Origin: Colimorpha sp045222295
GTDB taxonomy: Bacteria; Bacteroidota; Bacteroidia; Bacteroidales; P3
Length of the DNA stretch: 48,044 bases
Assembly (NCBI GenBank): GCA_045222295.1
Contig: JBGUXP010000007.1
Coordinates: forward strand, 1 to 48,044
Direction of reading: 5' to 3'
The position numbers and the translations under genes are program-made. Below, piece after piece: positions 9,001 through 15,506 of the stretch. Numbering within the stretch: the stretch's first letter is position 1; every line of letters begins with the position of its first letter. The notes beneath the pieces were generated by a model. The model ran no database searches and had not been told where the DNA came from. It was given only the letters and a program-made list of their open reading frames with translations.

Positions 9001-10119
9001 GTTGAGGTGGCGGCGCCGAATGTCAACTATTCGGAGATGGACTTCAGCGTCGACAAGGACGGCAAGATACGCTTCGGACTCCAGGCCATCAGTGGCATGG
9101 GTGAGGCTGCCTCGAGTGTTATCATCGCCGAGCGCGAAAAGAATGGTCCCTATCAGGACATTTTCGATTTTCTCAAGCGCGTCGATATGCACTCGGTGAA
9201 TAAGAAGAACATGGAGGTATTGGTGAAAGCCGGTGCTTTTGACGGCATTGGTTCAATGCACCGCGCACAGTATTTCTACAAGGAAAACCAGTTGGAGACC
9301 ACGCCCACATACCTCGACTTGTTGGTGAAGTGGGCCATCCGTCGCCAAGATGGTGCCGGCACAAACCAGATGTCTATCTTCAGCATGAGTGAAGAGCTTG
9401 CCGAGGAGGACCATCCGCCCATCCCCGTGTGTGCGGAGTGGACTACTCTTGAGCGCTGTCGCGCTGAAAAAGAAGTCATTTCCACCTACCTCTCGGGTCA
9501 TCCGCTCGACGACTTCAAGTACGAGATGAAGATGTTTACCAATGTGGGGGTGTCACAGCTCTCCGCCTTGCAGCAGTTTGCCGGCCACGAAGTGCGTTTC
9601 GGTGGCATGGTCTCGGGCTGCAAGAGTGGTGTGTCGGCCAAGGGCGACCCCTATGGGTCGATGGTCATTGACGACTATTCGGGTAGCTTCGAGTTGCGGC
9701 TCTATGATGAGGAGTATACCAACTGGAAGAACTTCTTCACCGATGATACCTTCATCTTCTGTCGTGCTTCGGTGCGCTCGTTCAACTATAAGGACAAGAA
9801 AACCGGTGCCGATAAGACCTATACGCGCATGAGAATCCTCTCCATGTCGCTGTTGGGCAAGGTGATGGACAAGTTTACGGCAAAGCTGTCGTTCACGGTG
9901 CCGTTGGAGGTTGTCGACGAGACTTTCTGCAAAGATCTCACTAAGTTGGTGCACAAACACAAGGGTGATGTGCCGCTTCAGGCTATCGTTGTCGATGCTC
10001 CGCGCAACCTCACATTGACCCTCAACACTGGTGACCTCAAGGTGTCTACACACGACATGCTTGCCGACCTGGAGAATATGCCAGGAATCTCCAGCGTCCG
10101 ACCTATTCTGAAAAGCTAA
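6070..10119 (+). CDS. dnaE: DNA polymerase III alpha subunit
   Basis: 1349-aa replicative polymerase. The N-terminal PHP domain begins FTHLHVHSHYSMLDG. The palm holds the catalytic aspartates in PDIDVDFDD (Asp563, Asp565) with the third in KMDFLGLKNL (Asp735). The fingers and the region around residue 875 (RKAMGKK) are typical, and an OB-fold follows near residues 1150-1250. The protein seems about 80 residues longer than I recall for related Bacteroidota enzymes. Two low-complexity insertions visibly account for part of this: residues about 82-102 inside the PHP-domain coiled-coil insert, coded by a palindromic element also found in ddl, and residues about 443-475, coded by an AT-rich inverted repeat. 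Both are in frame, so the gene appears intact. No intein is present. Confidence 0.97.
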   Translation: MVQFTHLHVHSHYSMLDGMSKIPDLINKAKKDGMYSMALTDHGNMFGIKDLLDTVNKENGKVKDKIKEVEAKIKELEEHYGDTLLSQPQAAASSLSLGEQPKSMSELQEELERLQGQIFKPIVGTEAYCARRTLYDKDKNFKELSPETGRERVVDRSGYHLILLAKNLKGYHSLCKLASIAYTDGFYDRPRIDHNVLEQYKEGLIVCSACLGGEIPQLIMAGKLDEAEKQVLWFKERFGDDYYIELMRHKTDKPNANTDTYRWQMKVEPELIKLARKHNIKLVATNDAHFVLEEHGDAHDHLICLATQKDYDDPNRMHYTKQEWLKSPEEMAEVFADLPEALENTMEVASKVEVYSIDSDPLMPVFPIPESFGKEEDWRARFTDEDLFNEFTRNEKGEVVLSQEAAEKKIKKLGGYNKLYRIKFEADYLEHLVWEGARKRYGKSQSEQKEQSENAFSSDSSDCDNNNSSEKLYRGEDLSEEVRERVIFELHTIKTMGFPGYFLIVSDYIRAAREELGVSVGPGRGSAAGSVVAYCLWITDLDPLRYDLLFERFLNPDRISLPDIDVDFDDAGRGKVLDWVTHKYGKERVAHIITYGTMATKSSIADVGRVEKVPLKTVSELKGYIPDRGFPDNIKDEKGKSPKVNLKNCYKYVPELKNIMQNGPDDLRRMLTYAEELEDTNRQIGIHACGVIIGSQDITNVAPVCVINDKESGEDVLVTQYDGHVVENVGLIKMDFLGLKNLTIIKNCIRMVKKGRGEEVDIDHLPLDDELTYKLFCDGNTVGVFQFESAGMQKYLRELQPHVIDDLIAMNALYRPGPMDNIPEFIDRKQGRKPITYDIPVMEKYLKDTYGITVYQEQVMLLSRLLAGFTRGQSDTLRKAMGKKQIEKMNELEVLFYEGGEKNGHPKEILSKIWEEWKKFASYAFNKSHAACYSWVAYQTAYLKAHYPAEYMAAVMTSAQTDIKRVTELMDDCKKQGVEVAAPNVNYSEMDFSVDKDGKIRFGLQAISGMGEAASSVIIAEREKNGPYQDIFDFLKRVDMHSVNKKNMEVLVKAGAFDGIGSMHRAQYFYKENQLETTPTYLDLLVKWAIRRQDGAGTNQMSIFSMSEELAEEDHPPIPVCAEWTTLERCRAEKEVISTYLSGHPLDDFKYEMKMFTNVGVSQLSALQQFAGHEVRFGGMVSGCKSGVSAKGDPYGSMVIDDYSGSFELRLYDEEYTNWKNFFTDDTFIFCRASVRSFNYKDKKTGADKTYTRMRILSMSLLGKVMDKFTAKLSFTVPLEVVDETFCKDLTKLVHKHKGDVPLQAIVVDAPRNLTLTLNTGDLKVSTHDMLADLENMPGISSVRPILKS
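6314..6373 (+). repeat. Palindromic element inside dnaE, shared with ddl
   Basis: Begins with 16 bases (ACACACTCCTCAGTCA) identical to 11196-11211 in ddl. It contains a perfect hairpin AGCCGC/GCGGCT and a second hairpin GCTCCC...GGGGAGC, and is translated in frame as part of DnaE. The first half is read in a different frame from the ddl copy, the second half in the same frame (ASSLSLGEQ versus ASSPNFGEQ). Confidence 0.85.
7402..7457 (+). repeat. AT-rich inverted repeat inside dnaE
   Basis: CAATCAGAAC (7402-7411) and GTTCTGATTG (7448-7457) are a perfect 10-bp inverted pair, with further TCAGAA/TTCTGA copies inside. It codes a Ser/Gln/Glu/Asp/Asn-rich stretch between RYGK and LSEEVRERV, where related polymerases have no such segment. 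It differs sharply in composition from the surrounding GC-richer dnaE. Confidence 0.8.
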
Positions 10120-10123
10120 TGTG

Positions 10124-11050
10124 ATGTATGATATAGAGTTATATACAAGGGTTGGGGTGCCACCGATGCCGTTTGGAATCGACTTCGCCACCGGTATAGT
10201 CAGCCTCGGATCCTGCTTCTCCGACGAGATAGGGAAGCGTTTGCGGGACAGCGGTTTCCATATTGAGGCAAATCCTTTCGGCACGCTCTATAACCCCTCT
10301 TCCATAGCTTCTGCATTGCGGCGTATCATATACGACCGTGAGGTGGGGATGGACGACCTGGTGAAGCACGAGGGGCTTTGGCATTCGTGGCACCACCATG
10401 GCAGCTTCTCGCGTCCTACGGCGGAGGAGTGTCTCGAGGCATGTAATAGTCGAATTCATCAAGCTCATGCATCCCTCAAGGAAGCCAGCCTGCTGATGGT
10501 TACCTTTGGCTCCGCATGGGTATATGGTCTCACCGCTAACGGCGGTGAGACCGTGGCCAATTGTCACAAGTTGCCGCCGCAGAACTTTATTCGTCGTCGG
10601 ATGTCGGTTGACGATATTGTGTCCCTTTGGCGGCCGTTGCTGGACGAACTCCGTGCATGCTATCCTGTGTTGCAGGTGTTGTTCACAGTGTCTCCCATCC
10701 GCCATGTCGGCGATGGTGCCCATGGCAATCAACTCAGTAAGAGCACTCTTCTGCTGACTGTTGAAGAGTTGGTGGACCATGACCTGCCGATTCCCCCCAA
10801 AAAGAAAGGCGGTAAGATGCCCGAGTCCGACAGTCCCGTCACCGTTTATTTCCCTGCCTACGAGATTGTCCTCGACGAGTTGCGTGACTACCGTTTCTAT
10901 GGTTCTGATATGGTTCACCCCTCTGACCTTGCCATCGAGATGGTATGGGACCGCTTCCAGCGCGCCACGATGTCGCCTGCTGTCCGCGACCAGGCTCAAT
11001 TTAATAGAAAACAAGTTAAACGTCAACAACATATACCTTTGCATCAATGA
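10124..11050 (+). CDS. GSCFA domain protein
   Basis: 308 aa from ATG 10124; an in-frame GTG at 10121 directly precedes it. The family name motif is present as LGSCFSDEIG (Gly29-Ser30-Cys31-Phe32), with the second conserved block TFGSAWVY and a C-terminal YRFYGSDMVHPSD. GSCFA proteins resemble SGNH hydrolases, in which the GS and DxxH blocks carry the active-site Ser, Asp and His, so an esterase-type activity is possible; no substrate is known. The gene begins 4 bp after dnaE and overlaps ddl by ATGA, so dnaE-GSCFA-ddl is probably one operon. Confidence 0.9.
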   Translation: MYDIELYTRVGVPPMPFGIDFATGIVSLGSCFSDEIGKRLRDSGFHIEANPFGTLYNPSSIASALRRIIYDREVGMDDLVKHEGLWHSWHHHGSFSRPTAEECLEACNSRIHQAHASLKEASLLMVTFGSAWVYGLTANGGETVANCHKLPPQNFIRRRMSVDDIVSLWRPLLDELRACYPVLQVLFTVSPIRHVGDGAHGNQLSKSTLLLTVEELVDHDLPIPPKKKGGKMPESDSPVTVYFPAYEIVLDELRDYRFYGSDMVHPSDLAIEMVWDRFQRATMSPAVRDQAQFNRKQVKRQQHIPLHQ

Positions 11051-12075
11051 AGAAAAACATAGCACTTGTAATGGGAGGTTATAGTGGCGAGCACGATATC
11101 AGCATCGCTAGCGGTAACCAGGTGTATGGTCAGTTGGACCATAGTAAATATAATGTATATAAGATTGTGGTGGAACGGGCCGGCTGGTACTGGCTACACA
11201 CTCCTCAGTCATCTTTGCAGGATGCCAGTTCCCCTAACTTTGGGGAGCAGTCTCAGAGGCTGCCGGTGGACATGAACGATTTCACCGTCATGAACAATGG
11301 ACAGAAGGTCCATTTCGATTTGGCTTTCATCATCATCCATGGCAACCCGGGCGAGAATGGTGTGCTGCAGGGTTATTTTGATATGCTGGGCATCAAGTAC
11401 ACCACCTGCGGATTCTACACCTCCAGCCTGACATTCCACAAGGGTTTTTGCAACCCCGTGGTCAAGAGTTTCGGTATTGTCAAGGTGGCCAAGTCGATCC
11501 TGCTCAATGAGGAGCCCAAGGACACGTCGTTCTTCAACCTTTCGTTGCCGGTCTTTGTGAAGCCTGCTGCCGGTGGCAGCAGCGTGGCTACCACCAAGGT
11601 AAAGAGTGTTGATCAGCTTCTGCCGGCCATTCGTGAGGCTTTTACCGAGGATCATGCCGTGCTTGTGGAGGAATGCATCGTAGGCCGTGAGTTCGACTGC
11701 GGCGTCTTCCGCAAGGCCGACGGCGAGAAGTTGGTCTTCCCCATCACCGAGATTATCCCCAAGGGGGGGCACGAGTTCTTCGACTACGAGGCCAAGTATC
11801 AGGGCTTCAGCAACGAGGTGACGCCTGCCGAGTGTCCCGAAAGCATCTCTAAGCATATTCAGGAGGTTTCCAGTCAGCTCTATGACCTGCTGGGCTGCAA
11901 GGGTATCGTGCGCTTCGATTTCATTCACGACACTGCTGCCGATGAGCTCTACTTCCTGGAGGTCAACACCATCCCCGGCCAGAGTGCCGAGAGCATCGTC
12001 CCCAAGCAGGCCAAAGCCATGGGCATCAGCCCTGCCGAGCTCTACGAGATGAGCATCCAGGCGGCATTGGCATAA
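11047..12075 (+). CDS. ddl: D-alanine--D-alanine ligase
   Basis: 342-aa ATP-grasp enzyme that joins two D-alanines for peptidoglycan. The N-terminal domain shows GGYSGEHDISIASG, then FAIIIHGNPGENGVLQGYFDMLGI-type sequence, the ATP-grasp lid region KPAAGGSSVATTKV, and the metal-binding end FLEVNTIPGQS. The start is fixed by the ATGA overlap with the GSCFA gene. Residues about 51-71 (starting HTPQSSLQD) are an extra loop between WYWL and LPVDMNDF that Bacteroides enzymes seem to lack; it is coded by the same palindromic element found in dnaE. All catalytic blocks remain intact. A palindrome and a strong terminator follow. Confidence 0.95.
   Translation: MKKNIALVMGGYSGEHDISIASGNQVYGQLDHSKYNVYKIVVERAGWYWLHTPQSSLQDASSPNFGEQSQRLPVDMNDFTVMNNGQKVHFDLAFIIIHGNPGENGVLQGYFDMLGIKYTTCGFYTSSLTFHKGFCNPVVKSFGIVKVAKSILLNEEPKDTSFFNLSLPVFVKPAAGGSSVATTKVKSVDQLLPAIREAFTEDHAVLVEECIVGREFDCGVFRKADGEKLVFPITEIIPKGGHEFFDYEAKYQGFSNEVTPAECPESISKHIQEVSSQLYDLLGCKGIVRFDFIHDTAADELYFLEVNTIPGQSAESIVPKQAKAMGISPAELYEMSIQAALA
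11196..11257 (+). repeat. Palindromic element inside ddl, shared with dnaE
   Basis: Shares 16 identical bases at its left end with the dnaE copy (6314-6329) and a second block TGCCAG-TCCC-TA-CTT-GGGGAGCAG (11223-11250). The spacer between the blocks is 11 nt here and 12 nt in dnaE. The TCCCC/GGGGA stem is preserved. It is read through in frame. Confidence 0.85.
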
Positions 12076-12086
12076 TAAAAACAAAA

Positions 12087-12112
12087 TAGAGACGCAGCAT
12101 GCTGCGTCTCTA
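12087..12112. repeat. 26-bp perfect palindrome
   Basis: A perfect 26-bp palindrome (each strand 13 + 13) centred on GCATGC, 12 bp after the ddl stop and next to the terminator. Palindromes with AGAGACG ends are known as dispersed repeats in several bacterial genomes; that link is from memory, not a search. Confidence 0.85.
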
Positions 12113-12115
12113 CAC

Positions 12116-12149
12116 AAAAAAAGGGAACTCATTTGAGTTCCCTTTTTTT
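12116..12149. terminator. Bidirectional terminator between ddl and tRNA-Cys
   Basis: A7 + GGGAACTCA (12123-12131) pairs perfectly with TGAGTTCCC (12134-12142) + T7. The symmetric A/T runs let it end both ddl on the plus strand and tRNA-Cys on the minus strand. Confidence 0.92.
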
Positions 12150-12150
12150 G

Positions 12151-12221
12151 AGGTCGCTTCCGGATTTGAACCGGAGTAGCAGGTTTTGCAGACCTGTGCC
12201 TAGCCCCTCGGCCAAACGACC
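12151..12221 (-). tRNA. tRNA-Cys (anticodon GCA)
   Basis: On the minus strand the 71-nt sequence folds as a tRNA: the acceptor stem GGTCGTT (12221-12215) pairs with AGCGACC, the anticodon arm is CAGGT-CTGCAAA-ACCTG with anticodon GCA, and the T arm is TCCGG-TTCAAAT-CCGGA. The base after the acceptor stem is U73, the cysteine discriminator. CCA is not encoded, as in many Bacteroidota. The terminator lies directly after the 3' end. Confidence 0.95.
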
Positions 12222-12274
12222 TTTTTTTGTTTAAGGGTGTGCGAGCGTAGCCGGACAACCTTTAAAAACGGGTG

Positions 12275-12306
12275 CAAAATTACAAACATTTTCTGAACTG
12301 GCCAAA
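12275..12306 (-). promoter_or_regulatory. Promoter for tRNA-Cys
   Basis: On the minus strand TTTG (12306-12303), 20-bp spacer, TAATTTTG (12282-12275). Transcription would begin about 50 nt before the mature tRNA 5' end. Confidence 0.7.
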
Positions 12307-12358
12307 TGTTTTTTGCAAAAAAAGTGTAAGTGGCTGGGTTTTATGGCTTATCATCTCT

Positions 12359-12420
12359 GCCTACCCCGCCCTTCGGGCATCCCTCCCGGGGGGAGGGGAG
12401 GGATACTCGTAGGCTTTTTT
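12359..12420. repeat. Large GC-rich hairpin with T tail
   Basis: GCCTAC (12359-12364) pairs with GTAGGC (12409-12414) around an inner ATCCCTCCC/GGGAGGGAT stem and a small GCCC-TTC-GGGC hairpin, followed by six T. It looks like a terminator but no plus-strand gene precedes it, so a dispersed palindromic repeat is more likely. A CCCCTTTCAAGGG palindrome follows at about 12424. Confidence 0.6.
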
Positions 12421-12462
12421 GCACCCCTTTCAAGGGTAGGGGACGGGCTTTCGTGAGCTTCT

Positions 12463-12517
12463 GGATGGGTAGGGACAGGGTAAGGAGATGGGAAAGACTT
12501 GATACCAAAAGGGTGTT
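12463..12517. repeat. 11-bp period array D
   Basis: Successive 11-bp blocks (12463, 12474, 12485, 12496, 12507) keep a degenerate GGGTAAGGAGA-like pattern. The core 12478-12501 matches 22 of 24 bases with the reverse complement of 32742-32765 in array C. The array ends about 60 bp upstream of the TTTG element of the histidine kinase promoter. Confidence 0.75.
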
Positions 12518-12574
12518 TATAATGAATGAATTGTGGAATTGAATTTTGGGACGTTTTTCTGGATGATTATTTTT

Positions 12575-12605
12575 TTTGAAAATATCTTTTTGTTTTGTAT
12601 TTTTG
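12575..12605 (+). promoter_or_regulatory. Promoter for histidine kinase, nearly leaderless
   Basis: TTTG (12575-12578), 19-bp spacer, TATTTTTG (12598-12605). The kinase ATG at 12610 begins four bases after the element, at about the expected transcription start, so the mRNA would have no or almost no leader. Confidence 0.75.
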
Positions 12606-12609
12606 CAAT

Positions 12610-14580
12610 ATGAAACGGTGTGTCGTTTATATTGCAATACTCTTGTTGTTAGCTTGTTATGGTTGCAACAGGAAGCAGGGGGTTGACCCTCTGCGGCGGT
12701 CGCGCGTTGACGGGCTTAACAAGGAGGCTTTTGTAAACCGCTATCGTGATCCAGGACGTTGTATCGAGTTTTCGCAGAAGGCTCTACAATATATTCAAGA
12801 CTCTTTGCCGGGCTATGTCGACGGTGAGCTACGGGCTCGTAACAATATGGCTTTTGCCTACTTCCTGGTTTCTGACCCTCAGAATGCTGCCCTTATGCTG
12901 GAGCAGGTGGAGAAGAGAGCGGGAAGTGGAAAGGCCGACAATGGCGAGATTGAGTCGGTGATAGCGCAGTTGCTCAGGGCGAGGCTGTTGCAACGCGATT
13001 GCAAGATAGCCGACAGCTATCGCTTGCTTTATGATATTGGACGTTCAGGCATCATTGAGGACAACGATGACAATCTGCTTTACAGCTACGCCCAGACGGA
13101 GTATTATATCACCCTATTGACGCTCAACTTCCACTATCGCAACGGCAAGGAGGCTAATGTGCGCTCGATTGTCAACGAGGTGGAGCGTAGGCGTGGAAGC
13201 CTGAAGGTCGACTATGCGCAGGATATGGCGCTGAACTATGCACTGGCCTATGGTTTGCAGTCGGCAGGCGAGAGCCAGAAGGCGTTGGAATATTGCGACC
13301 GTAACTTTGAGATTCTCGAGCGGCTGTCTTGCATGCAGGTGCCAGAGGATACGGTGAGTGCTTTCTGCCTTTACAACTATGCCAACACGCTGCAGATGAC
13401 GGCCTTGATACGCAAGAGTATGCCGGGAACGATGAGCCCCGACAGTGTGCTGGCCCTTTATGACGAAGCAAGGAGGTGTTTTTTTGACTATGGCGACCCC
13501 TACCAGATGCTAGGAGGTGTGACGTCGACGGCGCGGTATGCGTTGCTAATCGGCGATACACTCTTTGCCCATGAGGTGATACGAGAGTGGCAATCTCTTC
13601 GTGGCACCTGGACCCCCTTCGGAGCTCCCAAGATGGAGTTGGGCTATTTCGATATCCTCATCCGTAGTGGCATTGCCAAAAAACCTGCGGAAAACCGTCG
13701 GTGGTATGAGCACCGGTATGAGCTTCAGGAGTATATAACCCGCAATGAAGAAGAGGACTTCGCCTTGCAGAACTCGCTCGACATGGCGCAGCGGCGGAGC
13801 CGCCTGATGACGATATTCACTGTGGTGCTGTGCGCTTTGCTGGTTGTGCTACTGGTGTTGTCGGTCCTGCTATGGCGCAATGCCTTGAGGCTGCGCCGGG
13901 AGAAACGGCAGTTGGAGGTGGCCAAGCGGCGCGATGTGGAACGTATCGCCAATGTGGAGACCTGTCTGAGTGTAATGCGTCACGATGTGAGTCCGTTTGT
14001 CGGCTACCTGCGCAACCCCCATCTTACGGCCGAGTTGCGCGACGAGGTGTTGTCTCAGTTGCTTCGGACATTCGACAATATCAAGAATTGGACCTCGCTG
14101 TCTATTCCTTCGGGGTTGGTGTTTAGTGCATCGAGATTTGTATTGCAGGAGGTGTTCGATGATGTGAGCCGTCAGGTTATCTCACCCAAGAGGGGTGTGA
14201 TACTCGACTTTAAGTCTACGGATGCTATGGTGTGGGGCGATCGGTTGCTGGTGACGATACTTTTGCGGAACATGGTCAACAATGCGTTGCAGCATACGGA
14301 ACAGGGGAGTGTCAGTGTAGAGAGTCGCGAGTGCAAAGCGGAGAGTGGAGAGGTTGGTTTCGTGGAGATTACAATTATTGACACCGGTGTGGGAATGAGC
14401 CCTGAGCAGTGCGAGAACCTCTTCCGGACAGACAAGCCTGACGGGGAGCATGGATTTGGGTTAATCTTGTGCCGTTATATTGTCAAGAAGCACGATGACA
14501 ATACGCGTCGCGGCTGTAAGCTGTGGGCAGAAAGTGAGGAGGGCAAGGGAACGACGATGCATGTGGTATTATGTAGTTAA
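12610..14580 (+). CDS. Lipoprotein-type sensor histidine kinase with TPR-like sensor
   Basis: 656 aa from ATG 12610. The N-terminus KRCVVYIAILLLLACYGC has a lipobox (LLLAC, Cys16) and could be lipidated or serve as a membrane anchor. A helical, TPR-like region fills about residues 35-390 in the periplasm. A single membrane helix follows at about 398-422, then a cytoplasmic coiled coil. The phospho-acceptor is probably His458 in MRHDVSP. The ATPase domain has the N box NMVNNALQH (Asn554, Asn558), G box IDTGVGM (Asp591) and HGFGL. The layout resembles Bacteroides kinases labelled DUF5112/DUF5113. Residues about 571-581 (VESRECKAESG) look like a repeat-coded insertion in an ATPase-domain loop. 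The response regulator follows after 21 bp. Confidence 0.88.
   Translation: MKRCVVYIAILLLLACYGCNRKQGVDPLRRSRVDGLNKEAFVNRYRDPGRCIEFSQKALQYIQDSLPGYVDGELRARNNMAFAYFLVSDPQNAALMLEQVEKRAGSGKADNGEIESVIAQLLRARLLQRDCKIADSYRLLYDIGRSGIIEDNDDNLLYSYAQTEYYITLLTLNFHYRNGKEANVRSIVNEVERRRGSLKVDYAQDMALNYALAYGLQSAGESQKALEYCDRNFEILERLSCMQVPEDTVSAFCLYNYANTLQMTALIRKSMPGTMSPDSVLALYDEARRCFFDYGDPYQMLGGVTSTARYALLIGDTLFAHEVIREWQSLRGTWTPFGAPKMELGYFDILIRSGIAKKPAENRRWYEHRYELQEYITRNEEEDFALQNSLDMAQRRSRLMTIFTVVLCALLVVLLVLSVLLWRNALRLRREKRQLEVAKRRDVERIANVETCLSVMRHDVSPFVGYLRNPHLTAELRDEVLSQLLRTFDNIKNWTSLSIPSGLVFSASRFVLQEVFDDVSRQVISPKRGVILDFKSTDAMVWGDRLLVTILLRNMVNNALQHTEQGSVSVESRECKAESGEVGFVEITIIDTGVGMSPEQCENLFRTDKPDGEHGFGLILCRYIVKKHDDNTRRGCKLWAESEEGKGTTMHVVLCS
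14319..14354 (+). repeat. Degenerate GAGAGTGG-type repeat inside kinase gene
   Basis: A purine-rich stretch of GAGAGTCG, CGAGTGC, GCGGAGAGTGGAGAG blocks codes ten extra residues between two strands of the ATPase domain. It looks like a fragment of a tandem repeat placed in frame; less certain than the dnaE and nadB cases. Confidence 0.4.
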
Positions 14581-14601
14581 GTAGGCAGAAGTTAAGTAGA
14601 T

Positions 14602-15402
14602 ATGAATACAATCCGTGTAATGATGGTTGATGACGAGCCTTTGATAAGGAAGGCCGTCAAGATGGAGATGAATCAGCGTGGTGTGGAGGTGGAGAGCCAT
14701 ACGAGCGACGACCTTATCACCGAGCGCCATCGTGTGGAGATGGTTGACACCTTTGCCTCGGGACCGGCGTTGCTGGCTGCATTGGAGAATGTGGAGGCTC
14801 CCGATTATGTGCTGGTGGACATGGAGTTCCAGGGAGAACCCACGGGAGGATTGTTGATTACGCGGCGTCTCCATGAGCGCTACCCCGACATCAAGATTAT
14901 CATCTTCTCCGGCCGTTTTGACAATCCATCGGAGGAGTCACAGACCCGTGTTCGCCGCATCAACGAGATTGGGTCGGTGGTGATGGAGGCCTTGCGTCTG
15001 GGAGCCTGTGCCTTTGTGAGCAAGAATGCCGCAGGCGGGTTCTCTATAGAGAATATTTTGCAAGCTATTTCGGGTATTGAGCGTGGTGAGCGTTTTTATT
15101 TCAACTATCCGGTGATGCTCACTCTCAAAGAGGCTGCCGAGCACTACTTTTCCTTGGTGGGTTCCCAGAGTGGAATTGAGGTCTCTGAGACCGAGCGTCA
15201 GCTCCTGCTCCTTGAGGCTGCTGGTTGCACGGCTAGCGAGATTTCCAATCAGCTTGGCGAGAGTGACAAGGCTATCCAGGAACGACAGAAAGACCTCTCG
15301 CGCCGACTCGACATCGTCAACAAGAGTGCCGCACGGGTGGCCAAAGCTTTGACATTGGGTTTGATAAGCCCCTCCGACGTGCGATTCCTCGCACGCGGGT
15401 AA
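14602..15402 (+). CDS. DNA-binding response regulator (NarL/LuxR type)
   Basis: 266 aa. The receiver domain has the acidic pair Asp10-Asp11 (MMVDDEP), the phosphorylation site Asp73 in YVLVDMEF and the conserved Lys near residue 141 (FVSKNA). The loop after Asp73 and the segment around 107-125 are longer than usual. The C-terminal region (about 195-250: VSETERQLLLLEAAGCTASEIS) is a LuxR-like helix-turn-helix. It sits 21 bp behind the kinase gene and is presumably its partner. No terminator is visible after it; the next gene has its own promoter. Confidence 0.88.
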   Translation: MNTIRVMMVDDEPLIRKAVKMEMNQRGVEVESHTSDDLITERHRVEMVDTFASGPALLAALENVEAPDYVLVDMEFQGEPTGGLLITRRLHERYPDIKIIIFSGRFDNPSEESQTRVRRINEIGSVVMEALRLGACAFVSKNAAGGFSIENILQAISGIERGERFYFNYPVMLTLKEAAEHYFSLVGSQSGIEVSETERQLLLLEAAGCTASEISNQLGESDKAIQERQKDLSRRLDIVNKSAARVAKALTLGLISPSDVRFLARG

Positions 15403-15429
15403 AAAAAAGTTTTACAATTAAAAAAAATG

Positions 15430-15437
15430 TATATTTG
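15430..15437 (+). promoter_or_regulatory. TATATTTG element for giant C10 protease
   Basis: TATATTTG at 15430-15437 with a weak GTTTTAC upstream in place of TTTG. The AT-rich leader to ATG 15507 is about 65 nt. Confidence 0.55.
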
Positions 15438-15506
15438 CAGTAGTGCAAGTATACATTGTTTTGTTGTATCTGATTGATAATAAAAATAATAATTAATATT
15501 TATGTT

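Noticed and set aside
7711..9192. 493-codon minus-strand frame opposite dnaE
   Set aside because: It lies within conserved polymerase sequence and has no promoter or recognisable domain; it follows from dnaE codon bias.
6070..10119. Intein as explanation for the extra length of DnaE
   Set aside because: Insertions are only about 20-35 residues and lack splicing motifs; they coincide with DNA repeats.
12330..12637. Small open frames on both strands over array D and the GC-rich hairpin
   Set aside because: They are translations of palindromic and tandem repeats; the kinase promoter and tRNA promoter occupy the flanks.
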